DNA from: Clostridiales bacterium
GTDB lineage: Bacteria; Bacillota; Clostridia; Christensenellales; UBA3700
Direction: 5' to 3'
DNA length: 51,680 nucleotides
Assembly (NCBI GenBank): GCA_015055975.1
Contig: SVHF01000010.1
Location: forward strand, 1-51,680
The notes under the pieces were generated by a model, which saw only the letters and a program-made list of their open reading frames with translations, was not told the DNA's origin and ran no database searches. The position numbers and the translations under genes were made by a program. Shown piece by piece: positions 1 through 8,300 of the stretch. Every line of letters starts with the position of its first letter. The first letter of the stretch is position 1.

Positions 1-121
1 ATACCTCCGCTGTTACACGAAGGTAGTTTACACGACTATTGGGTTTTGTTAAAGAGTGTTATTTTTTGACGTACACATTTGTCCCAATGTGTTTATCGAG
101 TAAAATTACAAAATTAGAGCA
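1..121 (-). other. Non-coding edge; possible 5' leader of a gene outside the window
   Basis: No gene is visible here. Read on the minus strand, the stretch runs from the tRNA terminator to the window edge, where a good SD-like GGAGG lies at 4-8. This would fit a minus-strand gene starting just beyond position 1. A 7-bp hairpin (73-79 with 86-92) sits in the middle and has no T-tract. This is inference from position only. Confidence 0.25.
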
Positions 122-122
122 T

Positions 123-151
123 AAAAAAAGGTATAGCCATTTGACTATACC
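123..151 (-). terminator. Intrinsic terminator of the tRNA operon
   Basis: A 7-bp perfect stem (GGTATAG at 130-136 with CTATACC at 145-151) with an 8-nt loop is followed on the minus strand by a run of seven T (123-129). It lies a few bases after the CCA end of the last tRNA, as expected for the end of the tRNA transcript. Confidence 0.85.
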
Positions 152-155
152 TTTT

Positions 156-231
156 TGGTGCCCCACCCGGGAATCGAACCCGGGACAACATGATTAAAAG
201 TCATGTGCTCTACCAACTGAGCTAGTGGAAC
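156..231 (-). tRNA. tRNA-Lys (anticodon TTT)
   Basis: This is the last gene of the eight-tRNA array. The acceptor arm pairs 225-231 with 160-166 (with G-U pairs). The anticodon loop reads CTTTTAA, giving TTT, and a canonical T-arm with GTTCGATTC is present. The 3' CCA is encoded. It is 76 nt long and decodes AAA and AAG. Confidence 0.93.
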
Positions 232-234
232 ATT

Positions 235-309
235 TGGAGCGGGAGACGAGATTCGGACTCGCGACATTCGCCTTGGCAAGGCGACGCTCTACCACTGAGC
301 CACTCCCGC
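235..309 (-). tRNA. tRNA-Gly (anticodon GCC)
   Basis: The acceptor GCGGGAG/CTCCCGC is perfect. The anticodon loop TTGCCAA gives GCC. Encoded CCA; 75 nt. It is one of two glycine tRNAs in the array and decodes GGC and GGU. Confidence 0.94.
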
Positions 310-317
310 AAAAAAAA

Positions 318-401
318 TGGTGCGGATGAAGAGACTCGAACTCCCATGTCGAAGACACTAGATCCTAAGTCTAGCGCGTCTGCCAATTTCGCCACATCCG
401 C
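318..401 (-). tRNA. tRNA-Leu (anticodon TAG)
   Basis: It is 84 nt long with the long variable arm typical of class II tRNAs. Acceptor GCGGATG/CATCCGC, D-arm region with GGCAGACGCGC, anticodon loop CTTAGGA giving TAG, and encoded CCA. It reads the CUN box, mainly CUA. Confidence 0.94.
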
Positions 402-412
402 ACACTTTTTAG

Positions 413-488
413 TGGTGCACCATCAGGGACTCGAACCCTGGACACCCTGATTAAGAGTCAGGTGCTCTACCAACTGAGCTAATGGTGC
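413..488 (-). tRNA. tRNA-Lys (anticodon CTT)
   Basis: Acceptor GCACCAT/ATGGTGC, anticodon loop CTCTTAA giving CTT, encoded CCA, 76 nt. A second lysine tRNA specific for AAG complements the TTT isoacceptor in the same array. The neighbouring genes are lysine-rich and use both codons. Confidence 0.94.
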
Positions 489-521
489 ATACGATATATA
501 TCTTTTAAGGTTCAATCATTT

Positions 522-596
522 TGGCAGGGGTAGCTGGACTTGAACCAACGAATAACAGAGTCAAAGTCTGTTGCCTTACCACTTGGCGATACCCCT
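522..596 (-). tRNA. tRNA-Gln (anticodon TTG)
   Basis: Acceptor AGGGGTA/TACCCCT, anticodon loop CTTTGAC giving TTG, G as discriminator, encoded CCA, 75 nt. CAA is the dominant glutamine codon in the window's genes, which fits this isoacceptor. Confidence 0.93.
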
Positions 597-625
597 ATAT
601 TTTTTTGTTGTGGCTTACCTCTTAT

Positions 626-703
626 TGGGGTGGGTAAAGAGAGTCGAACTCTTGGCCTCTAGTGCCACAAACTAGCGCTCTAACCAACTGGGCTATACCC
701 ACC
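626..703 (-). tRNA. tRNA-His (anticodon GTG)
   Basis: Acceptor GTGGGTA/TACCCAC with the histidine-specific extra G at position -1 facing a C discriminator. The anticodon loop TTGTGGC gives GTG, and CCA is encoded. The G-1:C73 pair is the identity element of HisRS, whose gene is also in this window (38929). Confidence 0.93.
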
Positions 704-707
704 ACAA

Positions 708-784
708 TGGCGAGCCTGGAGGGATTCGAACCCCCGACAACCGCCTTAGAAGGGCGATGCTCTATCCAGCTGAGCTACAGACCC
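708..784 (-). tRNA. tRNA-Arg (anticodon TCT)
   Basis: Acceptor GGGTCTG/CAGGCTC (two G-U pairs), anticodon loop CTTCTAA giving TCT, T-arm GTTCGAATC, G discriminator, encoded CCA, 77 nt. It decodes AGA and AGG, the arginine codons most used in the window's genes. Confidence 0.93.
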
Positions 785-788
785 ATTT

Positions 789-862
789 TGGAGCGAGTGA
801 TGGGAATCGGACCCACGCAGCCAGCTTGGAAGGCTGGTATTCTACCATTGAACTACACTCGC
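789..862 (-). tRNA. tRNA-Gly (anticodon TCC)
   Basis: First gene of the tRNA array. Acceptor GCGAGTG/CACTCGC, anticodon loop CTTCCAA giving TCC, encoded CCA, 74 nt. It decodes GGA and GGG and starts about 13 nt downstream of the predicted transcription start of the array promoter. Confidence 0.94.
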
Positions 863-881
863 ATTTCCACGATGCCTAAAA

Positions 882-910
882 AGTATAACAAAGGAAATAG
901 AGTGTGTCAA
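882..910 (-). promoter_or_regulatory. Sigma-A promoter of the tRNA array
   Basis: On the minus strand a perfect -35 TTGACA (910-905) is followed by exactly 17 bp and a TATACT -10 (887-882). This near-consensus strength is typical of stable-RNA promoters. Predicted start is near 875, just ahead of tRNA-Gly(TCC). Confidence 0.88.
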
Positions 911-944
911 CAATTTGCGCAGTATTTTTTAGTATATTTTCTCT

Positions 945-2768
945 TTAAGAATTACGCATCGCACGTGCGATTTGTCTCATTCTTTCAGCTTTGTCTAAAA
1001 TTACTTTTCTAAGTCTAATACTCTTAGGAGTAACTTCAACTAATTCATCATCTTTTATAAACTCTAGACATTGTTCTAGAGACATTGTTGTAGGAGTGAT
1101 TAACTTCAAAGCTTCATCAGAGCCAGATGATCTACAGTTTGTTAAATGCTTTTCTTTGCAAACGTTAACTGGAAGATCTTCTTCTCTAGAGTTTTCGCCA
1201 ACTATCATACCTTCATAAACCTTAACGCCAGGTCCAATAAATAGGGTAGAACGTTCTTGAGCGTTGAACAATCCATATGTTGTTGTAACGCCATCTTCAA
1301 AAGCTACAACAGAACCTCTATTTCTTTCTGGGATATCTCCTTTGTATGGTTCATATCCGTTAAGAACGTGAGTCATAACACCGTAGCCTCTTGTATCTGT
1401 AAGCATTTCGCTTCTGTATCCAATTAAGCAACGAGAAGGGATTGAGAACTCTAATCTTGTGCCGCCACGGCCATCTGGGTCCATTTTCTTTAATTCGCCT
1501 TTTCTAGCGCCTACTTTGCTCATTACGGCGCCTACATAGTCGTCTGGTACGTCGATAACCAAATCTTCAATTGGTTCACATTTAACGCCGTCAATTTCTT
1601 TGAAAATAACCTTTGGACGAGATACTTGGAATTCATATCCTTCTCTACGCATTGTTTCAATTAAAATAGACAAGTGAAGTTCGCCTCTACCAAATACCTT
1701 AAAGCTATCTGGAGAATCTGTTTCTTCAACTCTCATGGAAACGTTTGTTTCAACTTCTTTAAATAATCTTGCACGTAAGTGACGAGATGTTACGAATTTT
1801 CCTTCTTTTCCTGCAAATGGAGAATTGTTAACCATGAACATCATAGAAAGTGTTGGTTCATCGATTGCAACGAATGGTAGTGGATCAATGTTGTCTACAT
1901 CACAAATTGTTTCACCGATATTTAACTTATCTATACCACTTATAGCAACGATATCTCCCATTGCTGCTTCTTCGCATTCAACTCTCTTTAATCCTTCAAA
2001 CACATAAAGCTTTGCAATCTTTACTTGAGTTGTTGTTCCATCTCTATGGCAAACAACTGCTTGTTGACCAGATTTAATCTTGCCTCTAGCAATTTTACCA
2101 ATACCGATTCTGCCTACGTATTCATCGTAGTCGATATTACACATAACAGTTTGAAGACCGTTATTCATATCGCCTTCTGGAGCAGGGATTTCAGAAAGGA
2201 TTGTATCTAGAAGTGGGTCCATATTTGTTCCTGGCTTTGTAGGATCAAGTGTAGCCCAACCTTGCTTACCTGAAGCAAATACTGTCTTGAAATCGATTTG
2301 TTCATCGTTGGCCCCTAATTCTAAGAATAAATCTAGAACTTGGTCTATAACTTGGTTAGGATCTCCACCTCTATCTATCTTATTTACACAAACGACAACA
2401 CTCTTGCTTAAGCCTAGTGCTTTTTTCAATACGTATCTTGTTTGAGGCATACATCCTTCAACCGCATCTACTAAAAGAACAACGCCATCAACCATAGATA
2501 AGATACGTTCAACTTCGCCACCAAAGTCAGCGTGTCCTGGTGTATCTATGATATTAATCTTTACGCCTTTGTAGTTAACTGATGTGTTTTTAGCAAGGAT
2601 TGTAATTCCTCTTTCTCTTTCAATATCTCCGCTGTCCATAACTCTATCTACGACAGTTTCGTTTGTTCTGAAAATACCATTTTGAACTAGTAATTGGTTT
2701 ACTAGGGTAGTCTTACCATGGTCTACGTGAGCAATAATTGCTATGTTTCTAATGTCTTGTCTTTGCAT
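945..2768 (-). CDS. typA: Ribosome-associated GTPase TypA/BipA
   Basis: 607 residues, full length for TypA/BipA, an EF-G-like translational GTPase that binds the ribosome and is tied to ribosome assembly and stress or cold adaptation. Visible motifs: P-loop [10 protein letters not shown] (about residues 13-22), switch I with [13 protein letters not shown], and NKID for guanine recognition. The C-terminal part carries the conserved [11 protein letters not shown] and [11 protein letters not shown] segments of EF-G domains III-V and the TypA-specific C-terminus. SD AAGGA precedes the ATG. It is the last protein gene of a minus-strand operon with yfcE (13-nt gap) and rdgB. No clear terminator separates it from the tRNA promoter, so some read-through into the tRNAs is possible. 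Confidence 0.96.
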   Translation of the reverse strand: MQRQDIRNIAIIAHVDHGKTTLVNQLLVQNGIFRTNETVVDRVMDSGDIERERGITILAKNTSVNYKGVKINIIDTPGHADFGGEVERILSMVDGVVLLVDAVEGCMPQTRYVLKKALGLSKSVVVCVNKIDRGGDPNQVIDQVLDLFLELGANDEQIDFKTVFASGKQGWATLDPTKPGTNMDPLLDTILSEIPAPEGDMNNGLQTVMCNIDYDEYVGRIGIGKIARGKIKSGQQAVVCHRDGTTTQVKIAKLYVFEGLKRVECEEAAMGDIVAISGIDKLNIGETICDVDNIDPLPFVAIDEPTLSMMFMVNNSPFAGKEGKFVTSRHLRARLFKEVETNVSMRVEETDSPDSFKVFGRGELHLSILIETMRREGYEFQVSRPKVIFKEIDGVKCEPIEDLVIDVPDDYVGAVMSKVGARKGELKKMDPDGRGGTRLEFSIPSRCLIGYRSEMLTDTRGYGVMTHVLNGYEPYKGDIPERNRGSVVAFEDGVTTTYGLFNAQERSTLFIGPGVKVYEGMIVGENSREEDLPVNVCKEKHLTNCRSSGSDEALKLITPTTMSLEQCLEFIKDDELVEVTPKSIRLRKVILDKAERMRQIARAMRNS

Positions 2769-2781
2769 AATAAATATTTCC

Positions 2782-3240
2782 TTATCGTTGTACTATCTTG
2801 TACACCGCTTTGTTTTTTACAACGCTTATGTATAAATACGAGTTGTTGTATCCAATTGAGCCAGGGTTTATTAGTGTAACATTTGGCCATTCATCAACTT
2901 GAGCTTTATGAGTGTGTCCATATAGTCCAAATTGAGCTTTTTGATACTCGCATTCAAATTTCAAATCGTCAAGGTCGCTTTTAACTCCAAACTTATGTCC
3001 ATGAGTCAATAAGAATCTTACTTCTTCAACATCAACAATTTTAAAAGGTTCGCTATTGAAAGAATCGCAATTGCCAAGCACAAATGTTAATTTATCTTTG
3101 TATACAGATTGCAATTTCTCAATATCTTTAATTCCGTCTCCTAAATGGAAGATTAGATCTGCTTCGTCTAATAATTGCCAAAACTCATCGTCCTTTGGCA
3201 ACATTCCATGAGAATCTGAAATTACTACTATATTTTTCAT
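2782..3240 (-). CDS. YfcE/MJ0936-type metallophosphodiesterase
   Basis: 152 residues, a compact calcineurin-like phosphoesterase. The two-metal site is visible in order: D-x-H (SDSHG, residues 8-12), GD (HLGDG), GNCD, a central HGH motif (THGHKFG) and the final GHTHKAQ. Family members hydrolyse phosphodiesters or phosphomonoesters with Mn2+; the physiological substrate here is unknown. Its ATG overlaps the rdgB stop as ATGA, indicating translational coupling. An rdgB-yfcE pair is common in Firmicutes. Confidence 0.9.
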   Translation of the reverse strand: MKNIVVISDSHGMLPKDDEFWQLLDEADLIFHLGDGIKDIEKLQSVYKDKLTFVLGNCDSFNSEPFKIVDVEEVRFLLTHGHKFGVKSDLDDLKFECEYQKAQFGLYGHTHKAQVDEWPNVTLINPGSIGYNNSYLYISVVKNKAVYKIVQR

Positions 3241-3824
3241 AGTTTTTTCAATACGTCATCAAGAGCACGAGCTCTATGAGATACAGTATTTTTTTCTTCT
3301 AGAGTTACTTGAGCAAAAGTTTTGTTTAACTCGTCACAGAAGAATAGTGGGTCATATCCAAAGCCACCATCTCCTTCATAGTGATCAAGTATGTGACCTT
3401 CTACTTTTCCTTCGCCGCTTATATAATGGTCGTCAGGGTAGTAGATTACTATAACTGAAGTGTAGTGAGCTGTTCTATCTTTATAAGATATAACACCTTT
3501 TTGCTCTAGTGTTGCAAGCAATTTTTCATTGTTTTTTAAATCATCGCAAGGTTCGCCAGCAAATCTTGCAGAATAAACGCCTGGAGCGCCGTTTAGTGCA
3601 TCAACACATAAACCTGAATCATCAGCGATAGCAACAGCATTTGTCATCTTAGATATTGTCTTTGCTTTGATTATTGAATTTTCTAAGAATGTTGTGCCAG
3701 TTTCTTCAATTTCAATATTGATTCCAACTTCTTTTAAAGACTTAATAGAATCAAAGTGGCCTTGAAGGTATGCTTTGATTTCCTTTAGCTTATTTTTGTT
3801 GTTTGTTGCAACTATTGCGTCCAT
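3237..3824 (-). CDS. rdgB: XTP/dITP diphosphatase (RdgB/HAM1 family)
   Basis: 195 residues, normal for the family that hydrolyses non-canonical purine triphosphates (dITP, XTP, ITP) to monophosphate and pyrophosphate, keeping them out of DNA and RNA. Seen: N-terminal VATNNKNKLKEI substrate-binding segment, DDSGLCVDALNGAPGVYSAR with the catalytic Asp, FGYDPLF, and C-terminal SHRARAL. A GAGG-type SD lies in the last codons of the preceding gene, whose stop is immediately adjacent. Confidence 0.95.
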   Translation of the reverse strand: MDAIVATNNKNKLKEIKAYLQGHFDSIKSLKEVGINIEIEETGTTFLENSIIKAKTISKMTNAVAIADDSGLCVDALNGAPGVYSARFAGEPCDDLKNNEKLLATLEQKGVISYKDRTAHYTSVIVIYYPDDHYISGEGKVEGHILDHYEGDGGFGYDPLFFCDELNKTFAQVTLEEKNTVSHRARALDDVLKKL

Positions 3825-4325
3825 CTATGCCTCGCTATCTGGCAATATTTCAAATGCCAAATCTTTTGCATTGTTTTTAACTGCTGAAATGAATTCATCC
3901 ATGCTTTCTTGTGCAATATATATTTGGACAAGATTTGCATTTAATCCAGTTTGTTCATCTCTAACTTGAGCTTTTTCTTCGTCTTGAGCTTTTACGTATA
4001 AAAGAAGAATTGTCTTTTTTGAATTAACTCTCATTAGATAAATATCTTCGTACTTTATGCTTTCTTTGAAAAAGCCTATATATCTTGTGATGCCATCTTT
4101 TGATACAACATATCTAGAAAAGACAACAAATATTGGCAAAATAACAGCAATTGCTGCCATCAAAATAACTGCCACTATATCTAGTGGAGGGAATGATGAT
4201 GCCATGTTTGCTATGTTGAAAAGAGCAAGTAGATTGATTATAATAGAAACGATTAGCGCAACAAAAAGTAACGCTGATACAATATATACCCATATTTTCT
4301 GCTTGATTATAAACTGCTTTTCCAT
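3825..4325 (-). CDS. Small membrane protein with a PH-like C-terminal domain (hypothetical)
   Basis: About 166 residues from the ATG at 4325. Two hydrophobic segments (about 11-38 and 50-73) are followed by a soluble region (FSRYVVSKDGITRYIGFFKESIKYEDIYLMRV) that resembles bacterial PH-like domains of two-TM membrane proteins. Specific function unknown. A longer reading frame opens at 4433, but a TATAAT -10 sits only 7 bp upstream of 4325 and the divergent gene starts at 4372, so the shorter start is preferred. That makes the mRNA nearly leaderless. It heads the operon with rdgB, yfcE and typA. Confidence 0.7.
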   Translation of the reverse strand: MEKQFIIKQKIWVYIVSALLFVALIVSIIINLLALFNIANMASSFPPLDIVAVILMAAIAVILPIFVVFSRYVVSKDGITRYIGFFKESIKYEDIYLMRVNSKKTILLLYVKAQDEEKAQVRDEQTGLNANLVQIYIAQESMDEFISAVKNNAKDLAFEILPDSEA

Positions 4326-4332
4326 CCGCGCT

Positions 4333-4362
4333 ATTATAACACACGCAAAAAATACGTGACAA
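4333..4362 (-). promoter_or_regulatory. Promoter of the bPH-rdgB-yfcE-typA operon, abutting the start codon
   Basis: Minus strand: -35 TTGTCA (4362-4357), 18-bp spacer, -10 TATAAT (about 4338-4333) within TGTGTTATAATAGC. The predicted transcription start coincides with the ATG at 4325 or lies one base before it, leaving no room for an SD. Confidence 0.6.
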
Positions 4363-4371
4363 GGAAATGAA

Positions 4372-5286
4372 ATGCTTTTTAATAAAATTAAAGATTCGGA
4401 TTTTGAAAACATAAAAAATATCCAAAAAAACACTGAATATAATGGTTCGGAATGGTCAAAAATTTACCTAAAAGCTTGGGGATTTTTCGATTGGGATACA
4501 ATGGAAATAGCATATAAAAACGATATGATTTTTATTCGCTTTATTCCACATTTAGATGCAGATTTTTTCAAGCAATTTAAACACATTTATTTACCTCCAA
4601 TTTGTGAGATAGAAAAAGTCAAAGAAGGGATTGATTTAGCGATGAATCAAGCAAAGCTTGACGGCGAAACTTTTGGCATGATTGGTGTACCTCAAGAATA
4701 TATCGATGCATATGGCGATCCAACATTTAGCTTTTTTGAAAGCGAAGATCAAAGAGAATATCTATATTTAACACAAGATTTGTGTGAATTTAGAGGTAAA
4801 AAATATCACTCAAAAAGAAATCACATATCTGTATTTGATAAGCTATATCCAAATTACGTATTTAGACCATATGATAATAAAGATAGATGTTGTGTAGAGA
4901 AGCTTTTATCAAAGTGGGAATCTACTCAAGATGACGAATATATGCAAGAAGATGAAAGCGATGAAAAATATGCAATTGAAAGATCGCTTGATATGGCATT
5001 TGACGATGGAGTGCATGCATATGTTTTAGAAATCGATGGAAAAGTCGTAGGATTTACCTTAGGCGAAATTACCCCATCAAATGTAGGTATTGTACATATC
5101 GAAAAGGCAGATATTGAATATAACGGAATCTATTCAAAATTAGTAAATTTATATGCTAAAGAAGTTTTAAAAGACACAAGATTAATAAATAGGCAAGAAG
5201 ATATGGGAGATGAGGGTTTGCGTCAAAGTAAGCTTTCTTATAAACCATGTGGATACGCGTTTAAGTATTTTTTAAAGAATATATAG
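4372..5286 (+). CDS. DUF2156 (phosphatidylglycerol lysyltransferase-like GNAT) protein
   Basis: 304 residues. The central segment (DLCEFRGKKYHSKRNHISVF, about residues 139-158) is the hallmark of DUF2156 proteins, which have a tandem GNAT fold related to the catalytic domain of MprF. The C-terminal GNAT half shows EIDGKVVGFTLGE and ends with a YKPCGYAFKYFL segment. No transmembrane part is present, so it is a soluble acyl- or aminoacyl-transferase candidate with unknown substrate, not an MprF flippase. SD AAGGA lies at 4361-4365, 6 nt before the ATG. It is transcribed divergently from the rdgB operon. Confidence 0.8.
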   Translation: MLFNKIKDSDFENIKNIQKNTEYNGSEWSKIYLKAWGFFDWDTMEIAYKNDMIFIRFIPHLDADFFKQFKHIYLPPICEIEKVKEGIDLAMNQAKLDGETFGMIGVPQEYIDAYGDPTFSFFESEDQREYLYLTQDLCEFRGKKYHSKRNHISVFDKLYPNYVFRPYDNKDRCCVEKLLSKWESTQDDEYMQEDESDEKYAIERSLDMAFDDGVHAYVLEIDGKVVGFTLGEITPSNVGIVHIEKADIEYNGIYSKLVNLYAKEVLKDTRLINRQEDMGDEGLRQSKLSYKPCGYAFKYFLKNI

Positions 5287-5311
5287 TATCATTCATTAAA
5301 AGAAGTCTTGT

Positions 5312-5340
5312 TTGACTTAGAAATAATAATATTATATATT
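5312..5340 (+). promoter_or_regulatory. Promoter directly abutting the lipoprotein start
   Basis: -35 TTGACT (5312-5317), 17-bp spacer, -10 TATATT (5335-5340). The ATG codons at 5345 and 5348 are 4 and 7 nt after the -10, and no SD is visible, so a leaderless transcript starting at or near 5348 is predicted. Confidence 0.5.
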
Positions 5341-5344
5341 TATT

Positions 5345-8300
5345 ATGATGAAAAAAAGATTGGCATCAGTTGTATTAATTCTTTTATTCATTGTCATTTT
5401 GACAATGGGTTTTTTCGCATGTTCAGGAATTACTCTAAGCTCTAAACATACAATTATTTTCAATGTAAAAGCAAACGGCGAGTGGCATCCGTATACATCA
5501 ATAAGAACTTTTGGAAATGAAATTGTCCAATTCCCAACAGATCCAACGCAATCAGATGGCGTATTTGCCGGTTGGTATAAAACAATGGTTGGTTTAGCTA
5601 ACGAGGAAGTTCATGAATATTCATTTAAGGATGTAACGCTTACTGAAGATGTGAATTTGTATGCTAAATTCGTCAATCCTCCAGCAGCACCATATTCTAT
5701 TTCTTTTGAGACAAATGGTGGAAGTGCCGTTGCAACTCAAGAAGTAGCTCACGGCGAAAAAGTTAAAAAAACTTTGATTGAAACAACTAAAAAAGGTTGT
5801 ACATTTGCTGGATGGTTTAAGGACGAAGAACTAACAAAAGCTTGGAATGTTGATTACGATAGAGTTTGGTCATCTTTAACACTATATGCAAAGTGGGACG
5901 TAACAGGCTATAAGATAACATATGAACTAGGCGGCGGAACAAATAATAAAGATAATCCAGCTGTATATAACTTCAGTGATGGCCTTACATTAAAAGATCC
6001 AACAAAGTTAGGATATGAATTCTTAGGTTGGTATTTAGATGATGAATTCTTAACCGCATTTAATTTTGAAACTTTATATGAAGACGATATAACCGTCTAT
6101 GCTAAATGGCAAATTATTACATATAACATCACATATGAATTAGAATCAGGGGAATCTTTAGATGGCGAAATGCCAACAACTTATACCGTTGAAGATGATT
6201 TATCTTTATTACCAAAAGCAACAAAGCTTGGCTATGATTTCAATGGCTGGTATATAGATGAAGCTCATGGTATCATGTTGGATACATCAATCAAAAATAC
6301 TGGTGATTTGCATTTAACTCCAGTTTTTTCTGAAACGAAATATATGATTACATATGAATTGAATGGCGGAACAAATGCGCCAGGAAATCCAACATATGCA
6401 ACATATTTCCATAAAACAGTTGATTTAACTAACCCAACAAGAAATGGTTATGATTTTGATAAATGGTATACAAACCCAGATAATATAGCTGGTTCAACAT
6501 TTACATCAGGCACAGAAATAAGTGAAGATGTTAAGCTTTATGCAAAGTGGAATATAAAGCATTATTTAATCACATATCATTTGAGCACAGGCGAATCATG
6601 TAGTGAAACACCTAATAACTATACAATTGAAGATAATCCTCTAAATCTACCAGAGGCTTCAAAAGATGGTTATTATTTCTCAGCTTGGTATTTGGATAGT
6701 GGGTTAACAGAAATCTTTAATAAAGATACCATTTATTATCAAAACTTAGATCTTTATCCTGCATTTGTCACATCAGAACTTGTTACAAAAAGTGTATTGG
6801 TAAGCTCAGCAAAAGCAATCTCAATTGCAGATGCAGATTTGACAGGAAAGAACTTAAATATTCCAATTGCAAATGAAAAGAATGTTATATCTGTCGAATA
6901 TGAAGGAAGTGCGCTTTTAGCTAGCCAATTCTATTATGCTAAATCAACTCATAATTTATATATTGCAAATGCGGTTGTAAATTCAATGAGTGAAGGCTAT
7001 AGATATTCAATTAAAGTAAATTATGATGATTCTACAACAGATAAGTATTCAATTGGCCTTGCAAGTTCAAGCAAATATAAGATTACTGCTGTAACACCAT
7101 ACTCTAAAGGATCATCAACAAATCTTTCAGTGTATTTTGGTACAGCAAATCCAATAACAAATAGCGCAATCGAAAGAATTGAAATTGATGGCGTCAATAT
7201 TAAGTCATATGCAGTTTCAGGCAATGTACTTACAATTAATGATAATCTTGATGGATTCAATATAGGAACGCACTTGCTTGAAGTTATGACAGATAAAGGA
7301 ATTCTTTCAAAAGATTTCATTATTGCAAATAATTCGGAATTCAAGCCATATAACGTAAAGGCAGATATTGAGCAATACCCATATACATATATTAAATGGG
7401 ATTGTGATTTAGATGGTGCAACTTTTGCTGTAAAGATTGATACAACAACTTATTCTGAATTGGATTATCCAGCTAAGTTTAATGGCAATTGCTTTGATGC
7501 ATCAGGTTTATTAAAGGTGCAAAATCAAACATTTAGTGTTATCGCAATAAAGGGTGATGATTCATATGAGTCAGAGCTTTGTACATTCAAATACAACTTA
7601 TATGCTAGTTTATCAGCAGAAACTATGAAGGAACTTGTTCCAACTTATCTAGAAAATTCATACACAGTTTATGGAGTTTCAGCTAATACATTCATTACAT
7701 CATTTGAAGAATTATATGATTTGATGTTCTATTCTGCTTTGTATTATGATTCAATAACAACAACTTTTGATACTTCTACGTATGCAGATTATAAGGCACT
7801 ATATGTATGCTTCGATTTTGATATTGAAGATGCATGGCAATTAAATCTATCTGGAAAGTATTATTACCACAAAGATAGCGCAGACAACAATACGACTCAT
7901 TTATCGTCTGATGAATATAGATTGGATAACAGTACGTTTATTTTGTGTATGATTCAAGATACATTAAGTATGTTATCTGAATCTACATCATATTCTTTGG
8001 TATTATCTCAAATGTCTTCAACTGGTATTATCCCAGGACAAACATATAAGATTGGTATTAAATTTGAAAGCGTAATGGCTCCAAATGTAAATAGGACAAG
8101 AGAAAATACAGATAATAATTATGTAAAGCAAGATTATTACGTATTGTTCTACCATGAATCAAATGGCATCACAAGAGCAGATTATAAATTCCCAATCGAA
8201 CTTCAAAACAAAGGAAATGCAGATGTTTATACATCAAGGGAATTATATCTAGCGCTTGAACATGGATATAATCCAATTCCTCATGGAACTAATTTAACAA

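Noticed and set aside
73-92. 7-bp hairpin near the left edge as a terminator
   Set aside because: No T-run on either strand directly after the stem.
662-1012. Plus-strand open frame of 116 codons
   Set aside because: It runs antisense through tRNA-His, tRNA-Arg, tRNA-Gly and the tRNA promoter; no SD and no domain.
4326-4433. Upstream extension of the bPH-like protein by 36 residues
   Set aside because: It would place the start upstream of a good TATAAT box and across the divergent gene start; the added hydrophobic residues have no SD.
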